From positions 1-23,784 of IMG/VR virus record IMGVR_UViG_3300045131_000344: a stretch of 23,784 nucleotides of DNA. One strand, given 5' to 3'. Made by a program: the position numbers and the translations under genes. The notes beneath the pieces were generated by a model. The model saw only the letters and a program-made list of their open reading frames with translations. It was not told the DNA's origin and searched no databases. Below, one piece after another: positions 5,028-9,514 of this stretch. Each line of letters begins with the position of its first letter. The stretch's first letter is position 1. This DNA comes from a virus.

Positions 5028-5497
5028 GCTGTTTTCTCCCTAAAAGATCTCATTTTTTTAAGCTCAAATTCTCTTGAGATCAGCTTGATGGCACGCTCCA
5101 TGTCTTTGATTGTGATCAATTCCATCTGGGCATCGTGCAGCTCCATCACAAGGTTCAGATCGTTCATCTCTTGCGCCTTGACGACAAATCTTGCTGTCTC
5201 TACTCCGCGCTTTCCAACCTCATGCAAGGCGTCGAGCCCAGCATTGACAACATCCTTGTAGTCCTCGCCGAAGCCGAGCCGATACAAGGCCTCGGTTAAG
5301 TTGACCATGTTGACAAGCAAATCCATGTCCCGCCTTGAAGCCACGCCTTTGGTCAGATTGCTCATGGCGCCATGGTTCTTGATCTTCGCGTCGATCAAGT
5401 AGCTGTCATGCAGCTTGACGGGAATGAGCCCCTCCATCACGTAATGCAACGGGTTTACAAGAACAGGCTTGGGCTTGTATCGGCTGCGCTTTTTCAT
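5024..5497 (-). CDS. Conserved phage hypothetical protein
   Basis: The product is 157 residues starting MKKRSRYKPKPVLVNPLHYV. The basic N-terminus (RSRYKPK) is typical of a family seen in proteobacterial phage replication modules. The body is helical with an IKNHGAMSNLTKGVASRRDM motif near residues 39-58 and a long C-terminal helix (MELITIKDMERAIKLISREF). It is probably an accessory protein of DNA replication or its control, by location only. The ATG overlaps the RusA stop by 4 bases. No catalytic motif is visible. Confidence 0.8.
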   Translation of the reverse strand: MKKRSRYKPKPVLVNPLHYVMEGLIPVKLHDSYLIDAKIKNHGAMSNLTKGVASRRDMDLLVNMVNLTEALYRLGFGEDYKDVVNAGLDALHEVGKRGVETARFVVKAQEMNDLNLVMELHDAQMELITIKDMERAIKLISREFELKKMRSFREKTA

Positions 5498-5847
5498 TGC
5501 CCAACATCCACAATCATTTTCCCGGGCTTCGATCCGTACTCACGGAAGATGACCAGCGGCTGGAACTGGCGGTCGTTCACGCCCAGCGCGTCAGCCATAC
5601 CATCAAGCCCAGCCTTGGCGGCAGCAAGGCAGTTGTCGGTGTCTCTCAGGCGCTTGTCAGGCATCACGAAGGTCACCGTCAGCTTGATCGGCTGATCCGT
5701 GGTCACCCAACCTTTGAGCTGGCCCTTGGTCAGCCATCCGCTGTTGTCACGGTACAACGTCTTGGCCTTGTGTGTCACCGTCCAGTGCGTGCCCTTGGCC
5801 CTGTTGGGGAACAGGCAGGCTGGCGGGAAGTCAAGTTCGATTCTCAT
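5494..5847 (-). CDS. rusA: RusA-family Holliday junction resolvase
   Basis: The product is 117 residues, the usual size for RusA. RusA is a dimeric, metal-dependent endonuclease that resolves four-way junctions made during recombination or replication. The active-site block is clear: PDKRLRDTDNCLAAAKAGLD, with Asp69 and Asp71 and a lysine at 78, then the third acidic residue in GVNDRQF (Asp92). The N-terminal FPPACLFPNRAKGTHW segment matches the substrate-binding strand that begins most members. It overlaps neighbours by 4 bases on each side. All catalytic positions expected for the family are present, so it should be active. Confidence 0.92.
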   Translation of the reverse strand: MRIELDFPPACLFPNRAKGTHWTVTHKAKTLYRDNSGWLTKGQLKGWVTTDQPIKLTVTFVMPDKRLRDTDNCLAAAKAGLDGMADALGVNDRQFQPLVIFREYGSKPGKMIVDVGQ

Positions 5848-6122
5848 GAACTGATGCGCTTCCTAATGGCCTCAGAGGCGTTTTTCAGGGCTGTGGCTAC
5901 CTCACCCTCATCTTCCTGCGCTGCAAGCTCTGCAACAAGATCTGAGCAGGCCTCGTTGGTAATTTTGATGGCCTGCTTGGTGGTCTGGATTGCCACGGTC
6001 ATGATCTCGGCCTTGCCCAACGCCAGCGCTTCATCAAACTCGGACTGGGTGAACATGGTGACATGACCACCACCAGACAGGATCTGTCGAGCCAACTGGC
6101 TCAGTTCTTTTTTTTCAGACAT
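5844..6122 (-). CDS. Hypothetical helical protein
   Basis: The product is 92 residues starting MSEKKELSQLARQILSGGGH. It appears all-helical and acidic, with a long central helix (ALALGKAEIMTVAIQTTKQA and on). The ATG at 6122 has an AAGGAAAAAC ribosome-binding site and overlaps the preceding stop by 8 bases. No motif recognised. Position immediately before rusA suggests it belongs to the replication unit. Confidence 0.72.
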   Translation of the reverse strand: MSEKKELSQLARQILSGGGHVTMFTQSEFDEALALGKAEIMTVAIQTTKQAIKITNEACSDLVAELAAQEDEGEVATALKNASEAIRKRISS

Positions 6123-6396
6123 TTTGTTTTTCCTTGTTCATGCGTTGTCGTAGATCTTCAAGAGCTTCGGGCCCCCGTCTTTTTTCAATGTCATCGCAGA
6201 CTTGCGTCCACCATGATCTGGCGCAGGCGTAGCCTACCTCTCCAGTCTTGCGGGTGAATCTCGTCAACCACTCGCGTGCTTCGCAGGCTTTCATGTGATC
6301 TAAGGTCTCCAGTGACCCATAGGGATCGTCGTACAAGGGACGAGGGGATGTTGGCACCCTCACGAACTGAATCGAGGATTTTTTTGGCTTCTTCAT
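6115..6396 (-). CDS. Conserved phage protein (CEAR...KRRGPEA type)
   Basis: The frame gives 93 residues from ATG 6396. The C-terminal two thirds (MKACEAREWLTRF, then DDIEKRRGPEALEDLRQRMN) match the CEaR...KKRGpeA pattern of a small uncharacterised phage family that I associate with DUF7696. The N-terminal 34 residues coincide with another convincing frame (6191-6403), and the ATG at 6396 has no visible ribosome-binding site, so translation may really begin at Met35 (position 6294) or a rare start between. The core reading is well supported and the start is not. Confidence 0.65.
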   Translation of the reverse strand: MKKPKKSSIQFVRVPTSPRPLYDDPYGSLETLDHMKACEAREWLTRFTRKTGEVGYACARSWWTQVCDDIEKRRGPEALEDLRQRMNKEKQNV

Positions 6397-6403
6397 AAGT
6401 CAT
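6191..6403 (-). CDS. Small protein overlapping the 6115-6396 frame
   Basis: The product is 70 residues beginning MTYEEAKKILDSVREGANIP, followed by SSLVRRSLWVTGDL. The EA-x3-LD-xVREG...ALxxTGDL pattern recurs in small phage proteins of unknown role, and the start overlaps the preceding stop as ATGA, the spacing used throughout this operon. The C-terminal half (after TGDL) is arginine-rich and looks non-conserved. It shares most of its DNA with the 6115-6396 frame, so either the two genes overlap over about 100-200 bases or a frameshift separates parts of one gene. Confidence 0.5.
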   Translation of the reverse strand: MTYEEAKKILDSVREGANIPSSLVRRSLWVTGDLRSHESLRSTRVVDEIHPQDWRGRLRLRQIMVDASLR

Positions 6404-6813
6404 CGCATAGCCTTCGAGAACGATTTGCTTTCAAAATCACGCTTTAAATCAGCCAGCTTGGCAAGGGCTTCTGACTTGATTATTTCGGTGCGTGCTCGTT
6501 GGTACTGGGTCTGCTGGCTCTCAATTTGCTTAAGAGGTTTGACAGGGATGGCAGGGCCAGCCTTGCAGGCGTTCCTGAAGGCAATGGCCGAAGGTGGCAT
6601 GTTTGGCGGCAGGAGGGCCAAGGCGTATTCGAGCGAAGGCCTGTAAGTCAGGAAGTTGCCAAGCTCTTTTTGCCAGACAGAGCGCACCAACTCAGGCTCA
6701 ACCTGCTCCCAGTGACGAGTGAAGCTGGCGCCGTAGACAGCCTGCATGTAAGCGAAGATGTAGTCCAGCCCCTCCTCAGGGGTGCAGAAATCAGTTTCCA
6801 AGTAGTTTGACAT
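6400..6813 (-). CDS. Conserved phage replication-region protein
   Basis: The product is 137 residues starting MSNYLETDFCTPEEGLDYIF. Conserved-looking segments are YMQAVYGASFTRHWEQVEPE, LVRSVWQKELGNFLTYRPSL and ALALLPPNMPPSAIAFRNAC. Proteins of this type follow the helix-turn-helix replication protein in several phage groups, a position held by helicase loaders (lambda P, DnaT-like) in other phages; that role is inference from order. ATG 6813 has GGGGAG before it and overlaps the replication gene by 23 bases. An upstream Met at 6864 would lie deep in that gene and is rejected. Confidence 0.75.
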   Translation of the reverse strand: MSNYLETDFCTPEEGLDYIFAYMQAVYGASFTRHWEQVEPELVRSVWQKELGNFLTYRPSLEYALALLPPNMPPSAIAFRNACKAGPAIPVKPLKQIESQQTQYQRARTEIIKSEALAKLADLKRDFESKSFSKAMR

Positions 6814-7501
6814 TCTTGCCACTCCCCAAAAGTCCACGAGTAAGGCCACGGATGACCTCAGCATTGCGATCGCCTTGGGTCTTGAATGAGCTTGAAGGCA
6901 CCTTGCCAGCCTGATCCTGAGCTTTGGACAGCCAAGCGTTTACAAACCGAGGGATGCCCGTAGTAGTTTTCTGCATGGTTGGGTTTGACATGGCCCAGAC
7001 CCTCATCTTCTGCAACTCAGCAACCACGTTGACAGCGGGGTACGCCTTAGACCACTCATCGGCCATCACTTGGCTGACACCAAAAACCTTGCCGCCAAGA
7101 ATTGGAACTTCGACAACCGGCTGAGAGACGCTTTGCGGCTCGACGCTTAACTCTGTCTTTGTCTCTTTCTCTATCTCTGTCTCTGTCTCTGTCTCTAGTA
7201 GATCATCTTGATATCGGGTTGATATCGCGTTGATATCATCCTGTTCCAGCCAGTGAGACAGCTTGATAAGTGATGCTTCCGTATCCTTTTCTGTCATCCT
7301 TAGACGAAAAGCCAATCTTTTGGCATCAGGAATTTTTCCGTCATCTTCACTGGCGATGAGCCAGATCATCACAAGAATTTTGGCTGACTTTGGATCAAGC
7401 TCGTGCCACTCAATGTCGTCAAGGATGTCCCTGTACAGCTTGATCCATGGTGGTTTACGGTCTTTGAAATGTTGAAACTGCGACCAATTTTTGATCTTCA
7501 T
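6791..7501 (-). CDS. Phage replication protein, helix-turn-helix N-terminus
   Basis: The product is 236 residues. The N-terminus (MKIKNWSQFQHFKDRKPPWI, then LYRDILDDIEWHEL) and residues to about 90 are a winged-helix-like module common at the start of phage replication initiators. Residues about 103-117 are a Glu/Thr repeat (ETETETEIEKETKTE). The C-terminal region (MADEWSKAYPAVNVVAELQK, then GIPRFVNAWLSKAQ) resembles the helicase-loader or primosome-binding part of such proteins. The gene contains three 11-bp direct repeats at 7208-7240, reminiscent of lambda gene O, where origin iterons lie inside the initiator gene. The ATG at 7501 lies nine bases after the U tract of a strong structured terminator, so expression is probably subject to attenuation. 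Confidence 0.8.
   Translation of the reverse strand: MKIKNWSQFQHFKDRKPPWIKLYRDILDDIEWHELDPKSAKILVMIWLIASEDDGKIPDAKRLAFRLRMTEKDTEASLIKLSHWLEQDDINAISTRYQDDLLETETETEIEKETKTELSVEPQSVSQPVVEVPILGGKVFGVSQVMADEWSKAYPAVNVVAELQKMRVWAMSNPTMQKTTTGIPRFVNAWLSKAQDQAGKVPSSSFKTQGDRNAEVIRGLTRGLLGSGKNVKLLGN
7151..7196 (-). repeat. Pyrimidine/purine hexanucleotide tract inside replication gene
   Basis: Plus-strand TCTCTG repeats are perfect three times from 7174, with degenerate units back to 7151. On the coding strand GAGACA units encode Glu-Thr repeats. Unit length is a multiple of three, so expansion would lengthen the linker without a frameshift. The tract lies next to the 11-bp direct repeats. Confidence 0.75.
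7208..7240. repeat. Three 11-bp iteron-like direct repeats
   Basis: TTGATATCGGG, TTGATATCGCG and TTGATATCATC follow each other with an exact 11-bp period (starts 7208, 7219, 7230), one per helical turn. Each has a palindromic GATATC core. They sit within the replication-protein gene, a typical place for a lambda-type origin. Confidence 0.7.
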
Positions 7502-7509
7502 AAAAATCC

Positions 7510-7622
7510 AAAAAAAAAGGGGCTACACCTGCTGTCTCGCTCTTTCGAGCGTTGGCGGACTGGCGTAGTACCAGCAGACAGCATGTGTAACCCCACTACG
7601 AAAACGCCGCCAAGCGCTATTT
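7510..7622 (-). ncRNA. Structured RNA / candidate transcription attenuator ahead of replication gene
   Basis: On the minus strand two 19-base arms (7594-7576 and 7537-7519; GGGGTTACACATGCTGTCT and AGACAGCAGGTGTAGCCCC) pair at 18 positions, one of them a G-U pair, followed at once by nine U. The 38-base loop holds two small hairpins: CTGG/CCAG with loop TACTACG (7574-7560) and CGCTC-GAAA-GAGCG (7551-7538), making a three-way junction. A second inverted repeat interleaves with the first: segments AGCG, TTGGCGG and CGTAGT at 7618-7595 complement ACTACG, CCGCCAA and CGCT at 7569-7548. The order b'-a'-b-a-U9 is that of an attenuator with exclusive terminator and antiterminator, or of a pseudoknot. 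The U-G pair becomes a C-A mismatch on the other strand, which favours the minus strand as the RNA. Confidence 0.7.
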
Positions 7623-7628
7623 TTGAAA

Positions 7629-7658
7629 ATCATATCACCCAAACAGGTCTGGGCGCAA
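7629..7658 (-). promoter_or_regulatory. Candidate promoter of the structured RNA (TTGCGC, 18 bp, TATGAT)
   Basis: On the minus strand TTGCGC at 7658-7653 and TATGAT at 7634-7629 are 18 bp apart, the same spacing and a similar -35 to promoters at 1208 and 7894. It overlaps the 3' end of the repressor gene and carries no operator copy. Predicted start is near 7622, giving a transcript of about 113 bases if it stops at the U tract. Confidence 0.45.
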
Positions 7659-7835
7659 GTCCTTACGGGTCACCAAGCCACCAGTGGCTTCTTCCAAGGC
7701 TCGTGCCAACAAAGGGCTAGGCTTCTTCTTGCGGGTGATCAGCTTGGACATCCACTCAGCACTGATCCCAAGATGCAGGGCCATCTCAATCTTTGCGCCA
7801 CGAGGCTCTTCGGAGAAGTACTGTTGCAGGTTCAT
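7635..7835 (-). CDS. Cro/YdaS-like repressor
   Basis: The product is 66 residues starting MNLQQYFSEEPRGAKIEMAL. A small helix-turn-helix domain (GAKIEMALHLGISAEWMSKL, residues about 13-32) is followed by the TGGLVTRKDLRPDL ending seen in YdaS/Cro-type regulators. It is the only DNA-binding regulator visible and lies beside the divergent control region with operators at 7851-7867 and 7894-7910, so it is the likely reader of the TTGAA-N7-TTCAA sites and should repress its own promoter. The frame is open upstream to 7982, but that would run through promoters and operators; ATG 7835 also coincides with the predicted transcript start. No larger CI-type repressor with a peptidase domain is present. 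Confidence 0.8.
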   Translation of the reverse strand: MNLQQYFSEEPRGAKIEMALHLGISAEWMSKLITRKKKPSPLLARALEEATGGLVTRKDLRPDLFG

Positions 7836-7842
7836 GCGGAAG

Positions 7843-7870
7843 AGTATAGCTTGAAGGCTGAATTCAACAA
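7843..7870 (-). promoter_or_regulatory. Repressor promoter (TTGTTG, 16 bp, TATACT), leaderless
   Basis: On the minus strand TTGTTG is at 7870-7865 and TATACT at 7848-7843. The predicted start at 7836-7835 falls on the ATG of the repressor gene, so its mRNA would be leaderless, as for lambda cI from PRM. This fits the absence of a Shine-Dalgarno sequence. The spacer is filled by operator 7851-7867. Confidence 0.6.
7851..7867 (+). promoter_or_regulatory. Operator O2 (perfect dyad), within repressor promoter
   Basis: TTGAAGGCTGAATTCAA has perfect TTGAA-N7-TTCAA symmetry and matches 13 of 17 bases of the 4354-4370 site. It lies between -35 and -10 of the repressor promoter, implying autoregulation. 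It is 43 bp from the next operator at 7894. Confidence 0.65.
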
Positions 7871-7879
7871 GCCCCTTCA

Positions 7880-7904
7880 TTCTTGTCAAGTACTTGCACA
7901 AGAA
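7880..7904. promoter_or_regulatory. Central palindrome in the divergent control region
   Basis: TTCTTGT and ACAAGAA form a perfect 7-bp inverted repeat around an 11-bp centre containing the palindrome CAAGTACTTG. It overlaps the right operator and lies between the two divergent promoters. It could bind a second regulator or be a composite operator. Confidence 0.5.
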
Positions 7905-7910
7905 ATTCAA
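7894..7910 (+). promoter_or_regulatory. Operator O4, within rightward early promoter
   Basis: TTGCACAAGAAATTCAA matches 14 of 17 bases of the 4354-4370 site. It covers the -35 and half the spacer of the rightward promoter. Confidence 0.65.
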
Positions 7911-7930
7911 GATGTGATCTAATGCACGTA
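7894..7930 (+). promoter_or_regulatory. Rightward early promoter PR (TTGCAC, 18 bp, TCTAAT)
   Basis: TTGCAC at 7894-7899 and TCTAAT at 7918-7923 (5 of 6 consensus bases) have the same -35 and spacing as promoter P1. The predicted start is A7930, one base before a CGCC/GGCG hairpin, as at P1. It would drive the operon from 7961 to about 11656. Confidence 0.75.
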
Positions 7931-7942
7931 CGCCATGTGGCG
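7931..7942 (+). promoter_or_regulatory. 5' leader hairpin L3
   Basis: CGCC-ATGT-GGCG at the predicted 5' end of the rightward transcript, then GGTTATTTGAAAGAC and the ATG at 7961. It is the third copy of the leader arrangement seen at 1159-1171 and 4330-4345. Confidence 0.55.
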
Positions 7943-7960
7943 GGTTATTTGAAAGACAAC

Positions 7961-8188
7961 ATGACGAAAGTGAAAGAAGCATACATGCAAGCCTTCCCGT
8001 TTATCGAGCCTCAAGAGGACGACAACATCAAGGCCTACCACTCTGGCATGACCATGCGCGACGAGTTCGCCAAGATTGCGATGCTGGGCATGTTTCGGTA
8101 CTGGGATGAAAACCCAGATTTGGAATTTGCGCACATCGCCGATTGTTCTTACGACATGGCTGACGCCATGCTGAAAGCGAGGAAGTGA
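7961..8188 (+). CDS. Conserved phage early protein
   Basis: The product is 75 residues starting MTKVKEAYMQAFPFIEPQED. It contains HSGMTMRDEFAKIAMLGMFR and ends ADCSYDMADAMLKARK. The GMTmRDyFAaKAM and YxxADAML elements are those of a widespread small early protein of proteobacterial phages whose function is unknown. ATG 7961 is chosen because it follows the shared TGAAAGAC leader; an in-frame ATG at 7922 overlaps the -10. It is the first gene of the rightward operon, so it should be made immediately on infection unless repressed. Confidence 0.8.
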   Translation: MTKVKEAYMQAFPFIEPQEDDNIKAYHSGMTMRDEFAKIAMLGMFRYWDENPDLEFAHIADCSYDMADAMLKARK

Positions 8189-8499
8189 TGCTCACCCCAA
8201 TCAAATGCAGATGGTTCAACAGTCGCGGGACAGTTGGAATTGTCATGGCCGAGGACGAGCTTGGTGAAATTTTCTACCTGATTGGAGCTGGTGATGGACT
8301 CAACGAAAACATTGACGTCAACCTCATCACGTCATTTGGAGCACGGTTTCCCAATGATCTCGGCGATGCTCTCTTTGGAAGAACAAGAGCACCAGCAGTG
8401 GCTAAACGACCCGCAAGCGCAAAAAGAGTATCAACAGTGGCTAGAAAAGGAGTACCCATCAAGAAAGCAAAACCATCACTTAGAAAGTCTGGAAAGTAA
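8188..8499 (+). CDS. Hypothetical protein with basic C-terminal tail
   Basis: The product is 103 residues starting MLTPIKCRWFNSRGTVGIVM. Residues 1-66 are a small beta-rich domain (GEIFYLIGAGDGLNENIDVN, then SFGARFPNDLGDALFG), similar to a known uncharacterised phage family that usually ends near the DALFG block. The remaining 37 residues are Ala/Lys/Arg-rich (AVAKRPASAKRVSTVARKGV) and use many rare A-ending codons (AGA, CGA, GGA). The ATG at 8188 overlaps the preceding stop by one base and has GAGG five bases before it; a GTG three bases upstream is possible. The tail's DNA reads better in the +1 frame (8354-8527), so the basic tail may be an artefact or an overprinted region. Confidence 0.7.
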   Translation: MLTPIKCRWFNSRGTVGIVMAEDELGEIFYLIGAGDGLNENIDVNLITSFGARFPNDLGDALFGRTRAPAVAKRPASAKRVSTVARKGVPIKKAKPSLRKSGK

Positions 8500-8527
8500 A
8501 TATGCAGGTAATTTTTGGAGAAATAGC
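8354..8527 (+). other. Open +1 frame with protein-like coding character overlapping 8188-8499
   Basis: From ATG 8354 (or 8366) the frame reads MISAMLSLEEQEHQQWLNDP, then QAQKEYQQWLEKEYPSRKQ and on, and runs without a stop into the NGO0469-family gene at 8528. Codon choice (GAA, CAG, TGG, GAG, TAC) and the regular Q-W-L pattern look more natural than the Lys/Arg/Ala-rich reading in the other frame. No good ribosome-binding site precedes it. It could be a separate overlapping gene, a +1 frameshift continuation of 8188-8499, or the remnant of a gene that lost its stop codon. Confidence 0.4.
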
Positions 8528-9181
8528 ATGAGTTTTTTTGTTGAAAGCACAGGAAATAAAGAGTTCAAGATGGTTCCTCCGGGCAGTCATCTTGCCCGTT
8601 GCTACCGCATCGTGGACGTGGGCACGCAATCGTCTGAGTGGCAGGGCCAGCAAAAGTTTTTGCGCAAAATCATGATCGGCTGGGAGATCCACAGCGAGGA
8701 GGAGAACGGCGCCCCGCTGCTGACCGACGAGGGTGAGCCGCTGGCAATGTTTAAAAACTACACCTTCTCATGGAGCGAGAACGCCAACTTGCGCAAGGAT
8801 CTGCAAGGCTGGCGCGGCACCCCGTGGACAGACGCAGAAGCTGATCGCTTCGATTTGAAGAACATTCTGGGCCAGTGGTGCATGTTGAATGTCATCCACG
8901 CCGAGGGCAAGAACAACAAGGTCTATGCGAATGTCGCCAACATTACGCCCGTCCCCGGCATCATCAAGAAGTCTGGTCTGCCAACTGGCGTTAACTCGCT
9001 CCAGATGTTTCGCTTGGCCGAGCCTGACTGGGCTATGTACGAGACCTTCTCGAAGGGCCTCAAGGCAAAGATCGAGGCGTCCCCAGAGTTCCGCATGGCA
9101 TCGAAGGGTCGCTCCTCCGCAGCCTCCGCCTCTGCGCCGTCCTCTGGCTTTGACGACATGGCCGACGATCTGCCCTTTTAG
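8528..9181 (+). CDS. NGO0469-family phage replication / ssDNA-binding-like protein
   Basis: The product is 217 residues starting MSFFVESTGNKEFKMVPPGS. The opening, HLARCYRIVDVGTQSSEWQG and the central GWEIHSEEENGAPLLTDEGE block match the NGO0469 family, annotated as phage replication initiation proteins. The C-terminus is low-complexity (SAASASAPSSGFDDMADD) and ends DDLPF, like the acidic tail of bacterial SSB that recruits partner proteins. I infer an SSB-like role working with the PD-(D/E)XK nuclease two genes downstream. ATG 8528 is preferred (GGAG eight bases upstream, family N-terminus); the frame is open 82 codons further upstream. Confidence 0.85.
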   Translation: MSFFVESTGNKEFKMVPPGSHLARCYRIVDVGTQSSEWQGQQKFLRKIMIGWEIHSEEENGAPLLTDEGEPLAMFKNYTFSWSENANLRKDLQGWRGTPWTDAEADRFDLKNILGQWCMLNVIHAEGKNNKVYANVANITPVPGIIKKSGLPTGVNSLQMFRLAEPDWAMYETFSKGLKAKIEASPEFRMASKGRSSAASASAPSSGFDDMADDLPF

Positions 9182-9184
9182 ACC

Positions 9185-9514
9185 ATGCAAATAGATCTCT
9201 TCAGTGCATCAGAAAAAGGTCATGCTGCTGCAAAAGCATCGGCTGACCGCGCTGACCGTGAGATTGACGAATGGACTGAAAAGGCGGTGGCTTTGTTTGC
9301 AGATTATGCAAAACAGGCACCGTTTCCATTTCTCACGGAAGATGCTCGGGAATTTGCCGAGTTTTGCGGCCTTCCCAGCCCTCCAGACGGACGGGCATGG
9401 GGGCACGTAGCCAAGCGATGTCAACGAAGCGGCCTGACCGTGTCTGCTGGCTTCGCATCGGCCAAGTCGTCCAACGGTTCTCCCAAAGTTTTATGGAAAG
9501 TCAAAACCCAATGA
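9185..9514 (+). CDS. Conserved phage hypothetical protein, winged-helix-like
   Basis: The product is 109 residues starting MQIDLFSASEKGHAAAKASA. It has an N-terminal charged helix (DRADREIDEWTEKAVALFAD), a central FLTEDAREFAEFCGLPSPPD, then GRAWGHVAKRCQRSGLTVSA and a C-terminal GSPKVLWKV. The order 'helix, xDDv-like helix, RAxGxVxxRaxxxGl, P..vW' is that of a phage family whose shape suggests a small winged helix; role unknown. It starts four bases after the previous stop without a clear ribosome-binding site, so translational coupling is likely, and ends overlapping the nuclease start by 4 bases. Confidence 0.75.
   Translation: MQIDLFSASEKGHAAAKASADRADREIDEWTEKAVALFADYAKQAPFPFLTEDAREFAEFCGLPSPPDGRAWGHVAKRCQRSGLTVSAGFASAKSSNGSPKVLWKVKTQ

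Noticed and set aside
7519-7594. Possible tRNA or tRNA-like element
   Set aside because: The cloverleaf resemblance is superficial: the outer stem is 19 bp, there is no TTC-loop or CCA-end signature, and a U9 tract follows directly.
8282-8527. 82-codon N-terminal extension of the NGO0469-family gene
   Set aside because: The family starts at MSFFVES, which has its own ribosome-binding site; the extension is treated separately as a possible overlapping frame.
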